Shown one piece after another: positions 22,209 through 32,562 of a stretch of DNA of 64,000 nt. Each line of letters begins with the position of its first letter. The first letter of the stretch is position 1. Origin of the DNA: Mactromeris polynyma (lineage: Eukaryota; Mollusca; Bivalvia; Venerida; Mactridae). A program made the position numbers and the translations under genes. Under the pieces are notes generated by a model. It searched no databases. It was not told where the DNA came from and saw nothing but the letters and a program-made list of their open reading frames with translations. The DNA lies in assembly GCA_032209605.1 (NCBI GenBank), contig JASFXZ010000026.1, forward strand, positions 3,844,001-3,908,000, in the 5' to 3' direction.

Positions 22209-23080
22209 TGTATTTATACTTATTTCATGTTTATGTCACAATGTATTGTACATCCTATTTGTAAAGGAAATAATATGAAGTTAAGTATACGACTTATAAC
22301 CATTTCTGTCATACATTACCGAAATATTTGCCGGAGGGCAATATTCACCAGTTGATATCTTGTCACAGTACAAATACTTCCATTCATAATTATGTACCGG
22401 CTATAATTGTTAACAAATAATTTTCACTTAATTAACAATATGATATACTTTTTATAAATGTATAGTATATGAATTTCAGCGTTTTATTACATAATGACAT
22501 ACTATACTTAATTAACGCCATTAAAAACGTATCTATATCACTTTAGTTTTCATTTTGATCCAAACGTAAAAAGCGTTTTATTGTTATAAATGAGTAAATT
22601 ACTCTTCAAATTGAAATTAAACTATGGCCATAGTATTCATATTTAATAATTGTTTAAGTCAAGGAATTTTTATTTGAGAATTAAAATATTATTATTTCTC
22701 TGTTATGCGGCCGTATTGACGAGGACAAATTTTAGTTGCGTTATTAATGGCGTGGAGTAGAGGCTATACTTATACTAATAGATTAAAATCATGAATTGAT
22801 ATTTTGGCTAATGCAATTATTGTAATTGAAATAATGTGTACTAATGTGTTTAATTGATTGTTATTCATTCAGCTGATATAGGAAAAATACATTTCTAGAA
22901 CTTTACGAACGATCTAATACCTGTGTTGTCCATTAAGTGGTGTATACAATCTGTGTTTTATGCCATTTAACCAAATATAAATTCGTTAAATTGATTTATT
23001 TCATATTTAATAAATACATCTTAATTATTTCGCCCGGTTTTGGTTAGAGTACCAATGTGGAGATCATATGTTTGAACCAC
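22209..23080 (+). other. intron, nothing recognised
   Basis: AT-rich intron DNA; no element identified. Confidence 0.5.
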
Positions 23081-23469
23081 AGGCCCCGTGTTCAATTGTT
23101 ATTCAAAGATAAATCTTTTTACATACTGTGACAGATATGAACATCCTGCAAAACGTTTGAGACGTTAAATTCAAATGTCATGCTTATTGAGACAAAAATG
23201 GAAATTAATAAGTTATGACCGATTTTCCAAAACTGATCCTGATTTGATATAGATCAATTTCAGTCAAATGTATAATTAATGAATTTCTCAACGTCATGGT
23301 TGAAGTTTTGTATGTTTTCATGATGTTCATTAGAAGACCTTTAAGTAGTTTGTGTATGCTCATGAGAAATACTGCAAAAAGTGTTCAATTGCTTCATAAA
23401 AATGGCAAATACTTTTATTTATGGATCAATTTGATCCATATCAGTTGATTCTTTGTGAACATGGGGCCT
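23081..23469. mobile_element. 389-bp TIR element, GGCCCCGTGTTCAA ends
   Basis: Ends AGGCCCCGTGTTCAATTG and TTGTGAACATGGGGCCT are inverted repeats. The interior matches 17602-17801. No coding capacity. Confidence 0.78.
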
Positions 23470-23470
23470 A

Positions 23471-23949
23471 GGAGATTGTCACGAGTTCTTTCCCTTTATT
23501 CCATTTAGAGTTATCTCCTTTCATCCATTATTTTCTAATAAGAACGATTTTTTCCTTATGTAAATAGTTTGTCTTAAACTCCGAAAGTAGCGGATCTGTG
23601 GTTCAGTGGTAACGCGCTGGACTGGTAATCCAGAGATCGCAGGTTCGATTCCCCGCTTGACCACTGATAGTACTAACAGTCTTTCGGACGAGACATTGAA
23701 ACAACCGCTTTACATCGGGCACGTAAAAGAACCAGGTGTGTTTCTGGAACTGAGACATCTTCTGTATCATGCACTATCCTCCAAACATCTAAAATGAGTA
23801 CATTCTTCCGGAGGCGTCGGCCATGTGGGAAACCGGTGGCGACAATAAATAAACGCAAATACAAAAACTCCGAAAATAAGACCGCCGTAAAGAAGGGATA
23901 AGGGAGATAACTCTAGACGGGATAAAGGGAAAGAAATCGTGAAATCTCC
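23471..23949. mobile_element. foldback element interrupted by a SINE
   Basis: Left arm GGAGATTGTCACGAGTTC...TTTCCCTTTATTCC...AGTTATCTCC (23471-23520) pairs with right arm GGAGATAACTCTAGACGGG...AAAGGGAAAGAAATCG...AATCTCC (about 23900-23949). The SINE at 23587-23864 lies between the arms, so the foldback was here first. Confidence 0.8.
23587..23864 (+). mobile_element. tRNA-derived SINE with target duplications
   Basis: A tRNA-like head (A box TGTGGTTCAGTGG, B box GGTTCGATTCC, Thr-like anticodon loop CTGGTAA) is followed by a central block CTTTCGGACGAGACATT...GGGCACGTAAAAGAACC, which I recall from conserved-core SINEs of marine invertebrates, and an AATAAATAAACGCAAATAC tail. It is flanked by the 11-bp duplication AAACTCCGAAA (23576-23586 and 23865-23875). 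SINEs are copied by LINE enzymes. The T stem of the head does not pair, so it is not a tRNA gene. Confidence 0.88.
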
Positions 23950-23955
23950 AGTGGT

Positions 23956-24448
23956 TTAAACCCTAGATCAATTTAACTGTAGAAAATTCAATACAAAATC
24001 GTTTGTTCCCCCACTTCTGATACATGGCGTTGTTAGTAGCTCACAGAAGAACATGTAAGTACTGATTTGTTTAACCAAAACTCTGGTTATATTAATTGAC
24101 CGCTGTAAACGACTGAAACATTGTTGAAAAAGGGCGTAGACTGACATAATGGTAAGGAATCGGAACTACTTTATGAACGCTTTGGAGGCGGTTAAAAGGA
24201 ACATTAAGCGAAATTGATTGTTAAACTTCGGTATTGAGAAATCTATCTACATGTATCTATCTTTCTGTATTGTCGAACCTCTTGCGAGGAGTTAGGCAAT
24301 GATCGCGTCAAATGGTTCCTTATCGCAAACGTTCCAATAATGTAGCATGTTTTATTTGCAGTTATGTTGTTATAACACGTTACTTTGAGTATATGTAAGT
24401 ATTGTAAGGTACATCGTAGTATTTATTTGTACATTTTTTTAATTTCAG
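23956..24448 (+). other. intron, nothing recognised
   Basis: End of the secreted-protein gene's intron, finishing in the pyrimidine-rich tract and acceptor ttttttaatttcag. Confidence 0.5.
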
Positions 24449-24600
24449 ACCGAATGCCATTTTGGAGGCAATTGCTTCGCAACAACGGACAACGACGCAC
24501 AGGCTCACGTGGAACGTCCGGACGAACTCTCACCATGACGTCACCACAATTTGTGCACCACTTTTTCCAACCAGCAGACGATCCTGGTTTTGACTTCTGA
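24449..24600 (+). CDS. small secreted protein, exon 2 (C-terminus)
   Basis: It enters in phase 1, completing the Asp codon opened at 21597, and runs to TGA at 24598-24600. It encodes a basic stretch (FWRQLLRNNGQRR, then SRGTSGRT) followed by a hydrophobic/acidic tail (FVHHFFQPADDPGFDF). The RR after GQ is a possible dibasic processing site, though the residue before it is Gln, not the Gly needed for amidation. The match of phases, strong splice signals and poly(A) signals 33 bases after the stop argue for a real gene. Confidence 0.68.
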
Positions 24601-24632
24601 TTACATTTTGCATTCATACCATTCGCTCAGTA

Positions 24633-24642
24633 AATAAATAAA
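24633..24642 (+). terminator. poly(A) signals of the small secreted-protein gene
   Basis: Two overlapping AATAAA hexamers (24633-24638 and 24637-24642), 33 bases after the TGA. Confidence 0.65.
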
Positions 24643-24773
24643 TACTCAGGTAATATCTTTGGCGTTTTCAGGATCGTCATACAATGGTATTGGATAAAAT
24701 ATGTAAATTTTCAAATCCTTCACATTTCTTCATAGGACGCCAGAAATAAAACTCACTGTAATAGAAAGGCTGA

Positions 24774-25067
24774 TTGTTTGTTTGTTTGTTTGTTTGTTTG
24801 TTTCATCGGGTTTAACGCCGTTTCTCAACGATATTTCAGTTATATACGGCGGCCGGTTCACCTAACCAGTTTTTCCTGGACTGAATTCTTACCAGTACTA
24901 ACTTACCTTTCCACAAGGAGCCGGCAACTTCTCCACATGTGGAGGAAAATCGACATTTTTGTCAAATTTTCATGGAAGGGTATGACCTGCCGCGAACGGG
25001 AATCGAACCCAGATCGCCGGGTTACAAGTCCAGCGCACTAACCACTGGACCACGGCCGCGGCTCCTT
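24774..25067 (-). mobile_element. tRNA-derived SINE, minus strand, with 13-bp duplications
   Basis: Read on the minus strand it starts with a tRNA-like head (GGCCGTGGTCCAGTGG A box, loop CTTGTAA, B box GGGTTCGATTCCC) at about 24985-25067, then the body GAGAAGTTGCCGGCTCC, and ends in a (CAAA)n tail at 24776-24803. It is flanked by ATAGAAAGGCTGA at 24761-24773 and 25068-25080. The nearly exact duplications and long clean tail suggest a recent insertion. The relic at 9930-10060 is the same family. Confidence 0.9.
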
Positions 25068-25165
25068 ATAGAAAGGCTGAAACAACAGCATCATTTTTTA
25101 ATCAATAATTCCAAATTCATTTTTGACAACAAATGTCCCCCTCAGTGTTGGTTTCGGGGTATATA

Positions 25166-25205
25166 CAGTAAAACCTCTATAATAAGATATTGAGGTTATA
25201 TTGAA
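25166..25205. mobile_element. pogo-like MITE, internally deleted fragment
   Basis: CAGTAAAACCTCTATAATAA joins directly to GATATTGAGGTTATATTGAA, so the centre is missing. Confidence 0.65.
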
Positions 25206-25855
25206 TAAAAACAATAAACTTTATCTGATCTTGCGTTGCTTATACTCAGGTTATGTTTGGCAGGAACACGTGATCACATTTAAAGCAGCATACTTGAATG
25301 GATTAGGTGTTTTTTTGTCTTTGAGTATACCCTTACATTTGCTGAGTGTTTATCTTTCAAAAACATAGCGATGCCAGTAAGTTAAATGTATTTGCAAATC
25401 CTTTACTTCGTTTTACTTTTTGTAAAATGGAATAAATTGCATAGACCTTCATTTTTTGTTGTTGTTTTTGCAACCATGCTATTGACTTGGATAAAATGTT
25501 TTCAAAGGGCGTCGACTAAAATCAACTCATTTATATTTGACTTTATTTGAATATTCCATCTGGGAACTGTCAACTATCAACTATCCATTGATTAACCATT
25601 TTACTCATTCAAACTGTAAGAGTAATACACATCAAAGATACGACAACCCCCCTTTAAAACTAAAACGTAAATAGTTGGAGCTGATATCTCTATATGATGT
25701 TAACAACTCGCATTTTCCAACTGGTAATGTATAATAACTTGATTTCATTTGTAGTGCTTCATACTAAGTGATGTCTAAATAATATTATATGTAGACAAGT
25801 GTAGATAGATATATTTGTTTAGTTCCTCCATACAAGAAGAACAGAAAAATATGTA
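25206..25855. other. no gene recognised
   Basis: AT-rich DNA without supported exons. Confidence 0.5.
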
Positions 25856-26012
25856 CAGTAAAACCTCGATAATAAGACCACCATTTGGGACACTTTAAAT
25901 TGGTCTTTATATTGAGGTGGTCTTAATATTAAGTTTAATTAAGAGGAAACAGTGTGTTCTTAATTTTGAGGTGGTCTTATTATTGACGTGGTCTTTAATT
26001 GAGATTTCACTG
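25856..26012. mobile_element. pogo-like MITE, full copy (157 bp)
   Basis: Starts CAGTAAAACCTCGATAATAA and ends TTGAGATTTCACTG, with TA at 25854-25855 and 26013-26014. Internally GGTCTTTATATTGAGGTGG, then GAGGTGGTCTTATTATTGAC. Confidence 0.88.
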
Positions 26013-26186
26013 TACATAGTGAAACAATACAATAGTAAACAAACCAAATCATCAACAAATCATCTTGAGTCATTATACAATTCAGAATTTAAGATAAACA
26101 GGTAAATACTACGGAATGTTAACAAACGTATAGACATCTGTAGATATGACAAACGCATGTTAATGGTGTACACATTCATTTCTCAA

Positions 26187-26480
26187 ACAAGACATTTATT
26201 GATAAAAGATGGTCGGCGCAATTTGAGGGTTAAGATTTGTTGTGCAACATAAACAAATGCAGAGATGTTACGATTGCTGGTCATTACAGGTCCAAAATGG
26301 ATTTCGGTAAATTCACCCTTTATTGAACGGTTAACCAATACGCGTCAAGGTTACACACGCTGTTCGGTTGAAGAGAAATTGCCTTGGTGGTTAACGTAAG
26401 ACTTGATTGGTTTACACTACACTGATATGCAAATAGCAAAATCATGTTAGTACGACTGCGCCGAAAACAATCAAAAGTAT
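26187..26480 (+). repeat. dispersed repeat R3, copy B
   Basis: Matches 18150-18480 nearly end to end (AAGATGGTCGGCGCAATTTG to GACTGCGCCGAAAA). Confidence 0.82.
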
Positions 26481-26626
26481 TTTAGCCAAGCAATACACCA
26501 TACTAAAAACGCGGTGCTAATGATACATTTAACGTCACACTGACACATTCGGAGTGAAGTAAAAGAACGAGATTTGCGTTGTGGATGTCTTTGTCCAACC
26601 ACTTCTTAAAAAGACCTGGGCCCGTA

Positions 26627-26817
26627 TTCACTAACATTCCTAAGTCTGTAATAGAGACTTAGACTTTGATTTTAGACTCAGACTTTGTAAAGTCGTATTC
26701 ACTAAAAAGTCTAAGCCTGAGATTGAGACTTTGGCCATAGCACAAAGTCTGTAATGCTAAGCCTTCTTTTGACCTGACTTAAGCCTCATTTTCACGAGAC
26801 TTAGCCTGTGAATCAAG
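26627..26817 (+). mobile_element. 5' end of a PIF/Harbinger element
   Basis: GGGCCCGTATTCACTAA is the style of terminus I associate with Harbinger elements. It is followed by several copies of AAGTCT/GACTTAGAC in both orientations, as expected of subterminal transposase-binding repeats, and the second CGTATTCACTAAAAAG. The transposase ATG follows at 26818. I did not find the matching right end in the window. Confidence 0.6.
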
Positions 26818-27238
26818 ATGGCTGTCGCAGGTAGACGCATCCGTCGTGCCATATTGCAGAGAAATTTTCGTCGTCCCAGAGTTTTTCTGGATCGTAGTAA
26901 TCCGTTAGAGGCGATGGATGGCGACATGCTATTTCGTCGTTATAGGTTCCACAGAGATACCATGACTGAAATCATTCGCTTGTGTGGAGATGAAGCTCGG
27001 ACCACTGGGAGAAGTTTTGCAATCCCAGTGGTCCTTGCTGTGTGTGCCTATCTCCGGTATTTGGCGACCGAAGATATGCAACTGACCGTTGGTGACACCA
27101 TCAATCTGAGTCAGTCAACGGTCAGTCGGTGCTGCAGACAAGTGGCCGACATCCTCGTACAGATTGCTGGAGAATTCATTCAGTTCCCTGTTGGCCAGCA
27201 GGCAATCGAAGTGAAGCAGGGTCTAGGTGGATTGGTAG
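26818..27238 (+). CDS. PIF/Harbinger (HARBI1-like) transposase, exon 1
   Basis: ATG follows AATCAAG. The 140-residue N-terminal part has the HARBI1 layout: basic start (RRIRRAILQRN), DRSNPLEAMDGDMLFRRYRF, then a helix-turn-helix region ending NLSQSTVSRCCRQVADIL. The exon ends G|GTAAAT in phase 1. Exon 2 at 32563 begins GT TTT CCA, which restores Gly-Phe-Pro, the expected GFPNVIG junction. The frame simply read through hits a stop soon after the donor. Only the first catalytic Asp region is found downstream (next exon), so the gene is incomplete in this window. Confidence 0.82.
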
Positions 27239-27643
27239 GTAAATAAAATTAAGTCTTTATTGTGCTTAAATATGTAGGCCTATGTACGTTTAATCAAAAT
27301 AAACTTGGCCACACTTCCTTTTGCGCGTTTTAAACAACATTAAATAGTTTATTCACAATATAAAATCGTTAAAAACAGCATTTAATTTAGTATACCTTAT
27401 ATAATATGACAGTAAAATCACATTATTTACATCCTTAAAGACGACAACGATATTAAACTATGCCTAACAACCGTTGTTAACACTCCCACAATGCATTATA
27501 AACATGGTAGTACATGCAAGGATCTAAGACGATGTGTCGCTATTTAACCTTAAATTCATCAATAGTTTTACACCATATTCATATATATTTCATCTCAAAG
27601 TATACGATTATGAGTGTTATTTGAAGGAAAAATGTATTATTCG
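27239..27643 (+). other. Harbinger intron, nothing recognised
   Basis: AT-rich intron sequence before an 11-bp repeat and the ISL2EU element. Confidence 0.5.
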
Positions 27644-27705
27644 GTAGTTATTTCGAATTATTCGGTATTATTCGGTATTATCCGGTATTATTCGGTATTA
27701 AGAGT
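27644..27705. repeat. 11-bp tandem repeat
   Basis: About five copies of TATTCGGTATT with one CCGG variant. Confidence 0.85.
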
Positions 27706-27840
27706 AACCCGATTTTCACCCTCTTACCGGTTGGCCGCCATCTTGTAGGCATCGAAAAAAAACTAACAAGCGTAACGTAAAAGTCTGATTTTTTTTGCAA
27801 TTTATGAAGTTTGAGGGAATGTATTGACCTTTAAATATAG

Positions 27841-28166
27841 CAAATGGATCAGATAAACTTAAAACAGATGTTCTGTACATTGATGGACTTGATTCTAGTG
27901 ATAGAATACGGTATGAAGCAAAGTTAAATGTTATTGGTGGACTCGATCCTTATGACAGCAGTCTAAAGTGGTCATCGGATGTTGCCATTCTTCCATCAGT
28001 TACATACCCAGACATTGTGAATTACCTGATTTTCACACCAAGTAGGTTCAAGATTGACAACTTGAAGGCCTGGAAATCCCTTGAAGCTGTCAATCAACTT
28101 TGTTTTGGTTGGGTTCGAGACAGAGGTGCTCTAGACAGAGGTCAGTATGTCGTTGTAAAATCAAAA
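27841..28166 (+). pseudogene. ISL2EU YqaJ-family protein, internal exon
   Basis: Acceptor aaatatag, donor gtaagtg; phase 1 in, phase 0 out. The frame gives 108 residues with WKSLEAVNQLCFGWVRDRGA and ends YVVVKSK, which continues as VLHPQRL in the next exon. This is the region before the SWIM zinc finger in these proteins. It has no stop, but the next exon is frameshifted. The first coding exon with the start codon was not found. Confidence 0.75.
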
Positions 28167-28618
28167 GTAAGTGTTTGTATAAAAAAATGTTTTTATGATT
28201 TAACTGATACAATATGAAAATAAACCAATGGAAATAAGATTAAGAACAGCATTGCCTTTTTTTAGGCTTTAAAAGTGTACCTAGTTGGACCGGGCGGAAA
28301 TGTTAAGTGGACCGAGTTGACCATTTACCTGCAAAGTACATGTATGCGAAAAATTGTCAATATGTCACACTATGATAATATCAAGCACCAAAATCCCATG
28401 TCAAACCCACATATAGTTGAAACAAACTAATGTAATGTTCTACAATATATATGGCCTATTGACTATAGTAAGAATTATTATAGTAAATAAGCCATATAGA
28501 ACATTAATATGTTTTGTTTCAACTACCCGTGGTCAAAACAAAACCCCACTACTCACCCATTTTATTATATTTATAAAATTATATATAATTCATTCAATTT
28601 ATTTTCTTATTTGGGCAG

Positions 28619-30178
28619 GTTCTACACCCTCAGAGACTGCGAGAGAAGCCCCTTCAGCCATGGATCATCGCGAAACCAGATGTCGTGGTAGTTGCAGCTC
28701 ATTGCAACTGTGTGGCAGGACTTGGTGAGGCATGCACCCATGTGGCCGCAGTATTGTTTTCTATAATGGCTGCTGTGGAGATAAGAGAATCTAAGTCTGT
28801 GACAGAGAGTAGGTGCTGGTGGATTCAGCCTTCAGCATCAAAGGCCATTAATTATAAGGAGATAAGTGACATAAACTTCACCTCAAAGAAATCAGCTGCC
28901 CGTAAGGTGACTGATATACTAAATTCAGATGTACCTGAAAAAACTCCCCAAGTGAAAGTCAGAAAGAATAATGTGCCAAAAGCTTCGCATTCAGACTTTT
29001 TATTGTTTTGTCAGAAAGCGCGGGATGTTCAGAAGAAGCCATGCCTTCTCTCTGTGGTGGATCCCTTTGCAGATAAATTTATTCCTAAGGCTGACACTCT
29101 AGACCTTCCTCAGCAACTTCCCAGTCTGCGTGATGCAACCCTCATCGGCAAGGACATGTCATTAGTTCAAACAAAATGTGCTGAAAATTAAATTGACTTG
29201 CTCAGCTGAGCAAGCAATAAATGTGGAACTAGAGACAAGACTACAGTCCAAATCCCCCCTTTGGTACAGATTTAGAGCAGGGCGCATCACAGCATCTAAA
29301 GCTAAATCTGTATGTTCCACAAATCCATTGAAACCGTCCGAAATTTTAAGTAAGTCGATTTGTTATCCGGAAAATTTAGATTTGAAACTGCTGCTACAAA
29401 GTGAGGTCTTAAAAATGAAAACACAGCACGTGACCAATTTGTAAAGACTTTGAACAATACTCATGAAGGATTGTGTGTAACAGATTGTGGCTTTTTTATT
29501 AGTAATGATAAGCCATTTATTGGTGCATCCCCTGATGGAATGTTATCATGTGTTTGCTGTGGCTCTGCATTGATTGAAATTAAGTGTCCATACACCATCT
29601 ATGACAAGGACATTACTGACCAAAATTGTGTATATCTTGAAAAGAAGAATGACAAGTTGTCCCTGAAACGAGATCATGCATACTTCTATCAGGTGCAGAC
29701 CCAGATGGGAGTGACGAAATTGGAAGTGACTTACTTTGTAGTTTGGACAATGAAAGACATCTTTGTTCAAGAAATCCACTTTGAGAAGGATTTCTTTGAA
29801 GATGTATGTAGAAAGGGTGACACTTTGTTCAGGAATGCTATACTACCTGAGCTTGTGGCTAAAATTGATACAGTTCTGTCTATCGACAGTGGGACAATAT
29901 CAACATCATGTCAGTCTGTTATGCCATTGAAGTCGACAGAAAATGTTCTGGCGAGTGCAGGGTCTTCTGCCTCCAAAACTAGTGCAGGAGAAGAGCTTTA
30001 TTGTGTCTGCAACCAAGTAGAGTTTGGTAAAATGATTGCCTGTGACAATGATGAATGCGACATTGAGTGGTTCCATTATGGATGTGTAAACATTGTTAGC
30101 GTGCCAGTCGGGAAGTGGTATTGTTCAGTGTGTCGTAAATTGTCAAAGTTCATCAGTAGGCGTATTGCACTGAGTTAA
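28619..30178 (+). pseudogene. ISL2EU SWIM-YqaJ-PHD protein, main exon, frameshifted
   Basis: After acceptor ttgggcag the frame gives a SWIM zinc finger (HCNCVAGLGEACTHV, CxC...CxH) at 28700-28745. Then comes a YqaJ PD-(D/E)XK nuclease: [23 protein letters not shown] with the catalytic Asp, LIEIKCPY with Glu and Lys, and [12 protein letters not shown]-terminal PHD finger ([32 protein letters not shown]) ends at TAA 30178. YqaJ nucleases are 5'-3' exonuclease-like; PHD fingers read histone tails. Two frame changes, near 29180 and 29405, break the frame into three pieces, so this copy is dead or contains sequencing errors. Confidence 0.85.
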
Positions 30179-30336
30179 AGTTTAGATGTGAAAGAATACT
30201 GATAAGGGATTCAGGTGACTTTTCATGGGCTTCAACATAGATAACATTTGATATAACATGTACCTCATTGTATTAAATTAATTGGGTAAATTGATTATGG
30301 TGCTGAATATTAGAATATCATGGATATGTTCTTTTA

Positions 30337-30686
30337 GGCCAACAACAAATGTTGTGTTTCCTGTAACCCGACCGACTCTAAATGTTTACCCCCCGACCCA
30401 AATGTTTTTTAACCAAAATCAAGTGCCACCTAAAAACGTCCAAATTGCGCCAAAACGGCAATGATTCGCTTCTAGTTTAAGCTGATCTAGTCGCTTCTGT
30501 TTGCAGAACATAGGTCTTAATGCACACTTATCTAATTAATACTATTACTATCCATGTAAAAAATAGAAAATGCACACACAGGGATATGTCCCAGCACAAT
30601 TATCCCTACTTAAAAAAAATGTCTACCTACCGACCCTGATTTTTTTATCATGTTACAGGAAACACAACATTATTTTTAATTTGGCC
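30337..30686. mobile_element. Tourist-like MITE with TTA duplication (350 bp)
   Basis: Ends GGCCAACAACAAATGTTGTG and CACAACATTATTTTTAATTTGGCC, then TGTTTCCTGTAAC and GTTACAGGAAACA, form long inverted repeats. TTA flanks both sides (30334-30336 and 30687-30689), the target of PIF/Harbinger. It sits inside the ISL2EU element, 160 bp past the PHD gene's stop. Confidence 0.85.
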
Positions 30687-30689
30687 TTA

Positions 30690-31000
30690 TGCCTGTGCAT
30701 GTATTATTTGTTATTTATTTTCTTCAATTTAAACTGTACATAATAAAGTGCTTTGTGTTTTTACTAATCTTTGACTATAGATACATTTTCATGAATTACC
30801 ATGGTAATATTGAATTTGCTTTTTATGACAAATGATTTAAAGCATGCCTTACTTTCATTTGATTTTCTTTCCCTATCATATTATCATTACAAGTAAGCTA
30901 TCAGAGCTGCCAAGTGGCATATATGTTGACTTCTTTTGTTTAATAACTATACTGAGACTGTCGGTCATAAGTCTACAAATAGTATGGCAATTGTGTATAC
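30690..31000. other. space between the two convergent ISL2EU genes
   Basis: AT-rich, with AATAAAGTG near 30742 as a possible poly(A) signal for the + strand gene. No exon. Confidence 0.5.
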
Positions 31001-31162
31001 AAGTTTCATGACAGTTGTTACATTTATGGTCCAATTTTCATGACAGTTGTTACATTTATGGTCCAATTTTCATGACAGTTGTTACATTTATGGTCCAATT
31101 TTCATGACAGTTGTTACATTTATGGTCCAATTTTCATGACAGGTGTTACATTTATGGTACAA
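31001..31162. repeat. 32-bp minisatellite
   Basis: About five almost identical copies of TTTTCATGACAGTTGTTACA plus TTTATGGTCCAA, inside the ISL2EU element between its two genes. Confidence 0.95.
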
Positions 31163-31440
31163 CATGTCATTGCATGACACAACGACTTAGTAATATACTA
31201 CTGTTGATAAGAATATGAATTCGACAAAATAACCAGGTTGTATTGATACAATAAATAAAACATAAAAGACATACATGACATTTCTTCTTTTATTTTAACG
31301 AAGAAAGTTAAATAAATTGTAAACATCCATTAAAAAGTTGCACATCTGTCATATTTAATCGGGGTGTCTCGATTGTTCAATTAAATCCAACAACTGATTC
31401 ATTCATGTTAATCAATGCACAACAAACATGTGCAATTTTG

Positions 31441-32378
31441 TCAGACCTGTGAAATCATTTCATCTTTGAACATAAGAAATCTTATCGGTACTGTGCCATT
31501 TAAAAACAAATACTTCTGTCGGACAGTACCAATAACGCGTTCTACATGAATCCTCACATTAGCTATTTTTCTAGTGGATTCAATATCAGCACCTGAAAGC
31601 TGGTCCCGTCCTCTTGTAAAGGCTGGAATATTTACAGATGCTGCAAGTGAACCAATGCTTGTACTTATGTCAAATCCTCGATCTGCTAGAATCAAATCTC
31701 CTGGGAGTATTTTGTCCAGGTAACCACAGTGTTCAGTAATGAACTTATCGCTTGTACGACCACCCCATCCTTTTGAGATAAAGGAAACAGTTCCTTGGGG
31801 GATTATTCCAATGAGAAATTTAACAGTATGATGATGTTTATAAGAACTGTATGTTTCTGCTGAAGCCTGTAAATTGGAGGGATTTCAATAAAAACTTCAA
31901 AGCAGTCGATTATAGAAACAACTTTCTTCCCAAATTGTTTACGGAACTGCATTGGCATTGTCTTCTGTAACACTTCACGTTGTGGCCAATGAATCATTGG
32001 CCATAGCCTAGCGAACATACAGTCTATCACATTTGTGAAAACACGCGACACTGTTGACTGTGAAACACCGAATTCATATGCCAGAAACATCACCGACAAG
32101 TTAAGCCGAAGTCTCATCAAAGTCATTATAAACATTTGGAAATGTGTCAACACAACTAAACATGGCATATATGGTAATATGTACTCAAATACCAACATGA
32201 GTGTTGCATATGATGATAAGCCAGTCAAATGTTTAACTTTCTCATCATTTCCTTCGAATTCCTTTTCTGAAAACTTATCTAATAGTAGAGATTCCAAGTG
32301 CTGAATTTTAGTCTGGAGAGCACTGATCTCAACCTTCATGCTCTCTATGAACTGCCCACTCACACACTTAATTACCAT
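31441..32378 (-). pseudogene. ISL2EU DDE transposase (DDE_Tnp_4 type), frameshifted
   Basis: Reading 32378 to 31441: a short coiled-coil segment (ALQTKIQHLESLLLDKF), HTH region FGVSQSTVSRVFTNV, WPQREVLQKTMPMQF, then the catalytic core with first Asp in [10 protein letters not shown], second in ILADRGFD and Glu in [10 protein letters not shown]. Between them the frame changes near 31880: one frame gives up after FEVFIEIP, and the sequence resumes in another frame with [22 protein letters not shown] and [13 protein letters not shown]. No THAP zinc finger is visible at the N-terminus, though many ISL2EU transposases have one. All three catalytic residues survive. Confidence 0.85.
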
Positions 32379-32562
32379 ACATAGACAGTTAAAGCCCTAT
32401 GTTATCATAAATCGCTGTTTGTTTTGACAGGTAATCAGCTGATCCGCTAACCGGAAAATGTCTACTGCGCATGTGCCTCCAAGATGGCCGCCGTGTAATT
32501 ATGACGTAACGTGAAATTCGTCTATAGGAAATGTAAACAAATTCGGATAGAAAAGATTTTAG

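Larger units (their letters stand above)
27731..32494. mobile_element. ISL2EU-type DNA transposon (about 4.8 kb)
   Basis: Two convergent genes, a SWIM-YqaJ-PHD protein (+) and a DDE transposase (-), lie between inverted sequences TGGCCGCCATCTTGTAGGCA (27731) and the complement of GGCGGCCATCTTGGAGGCA (near 32474-32494). A transposase paired with a YqaJ-nuclease gene is the hallmark of ISL2EU elements. Outer boundaries are approximate and the expected short target duplication was not resolved. Both genes are frameshifted. Confidence 0.75.

Noticed and set aside
23587..23664. tRNA-Thr gene with a good anticodon arm
   Set aside because: The T stem and acceptor stem do not pair, and the sequence continues into a SINE body flanked by target duplications.
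28417..28728. 103-residue frame beginning in the YqaJ gene's intron
   Set aside because: It runs over the real acceptor at 28617-28618 in a different frame from the SWIM finger, so it is a shadow.
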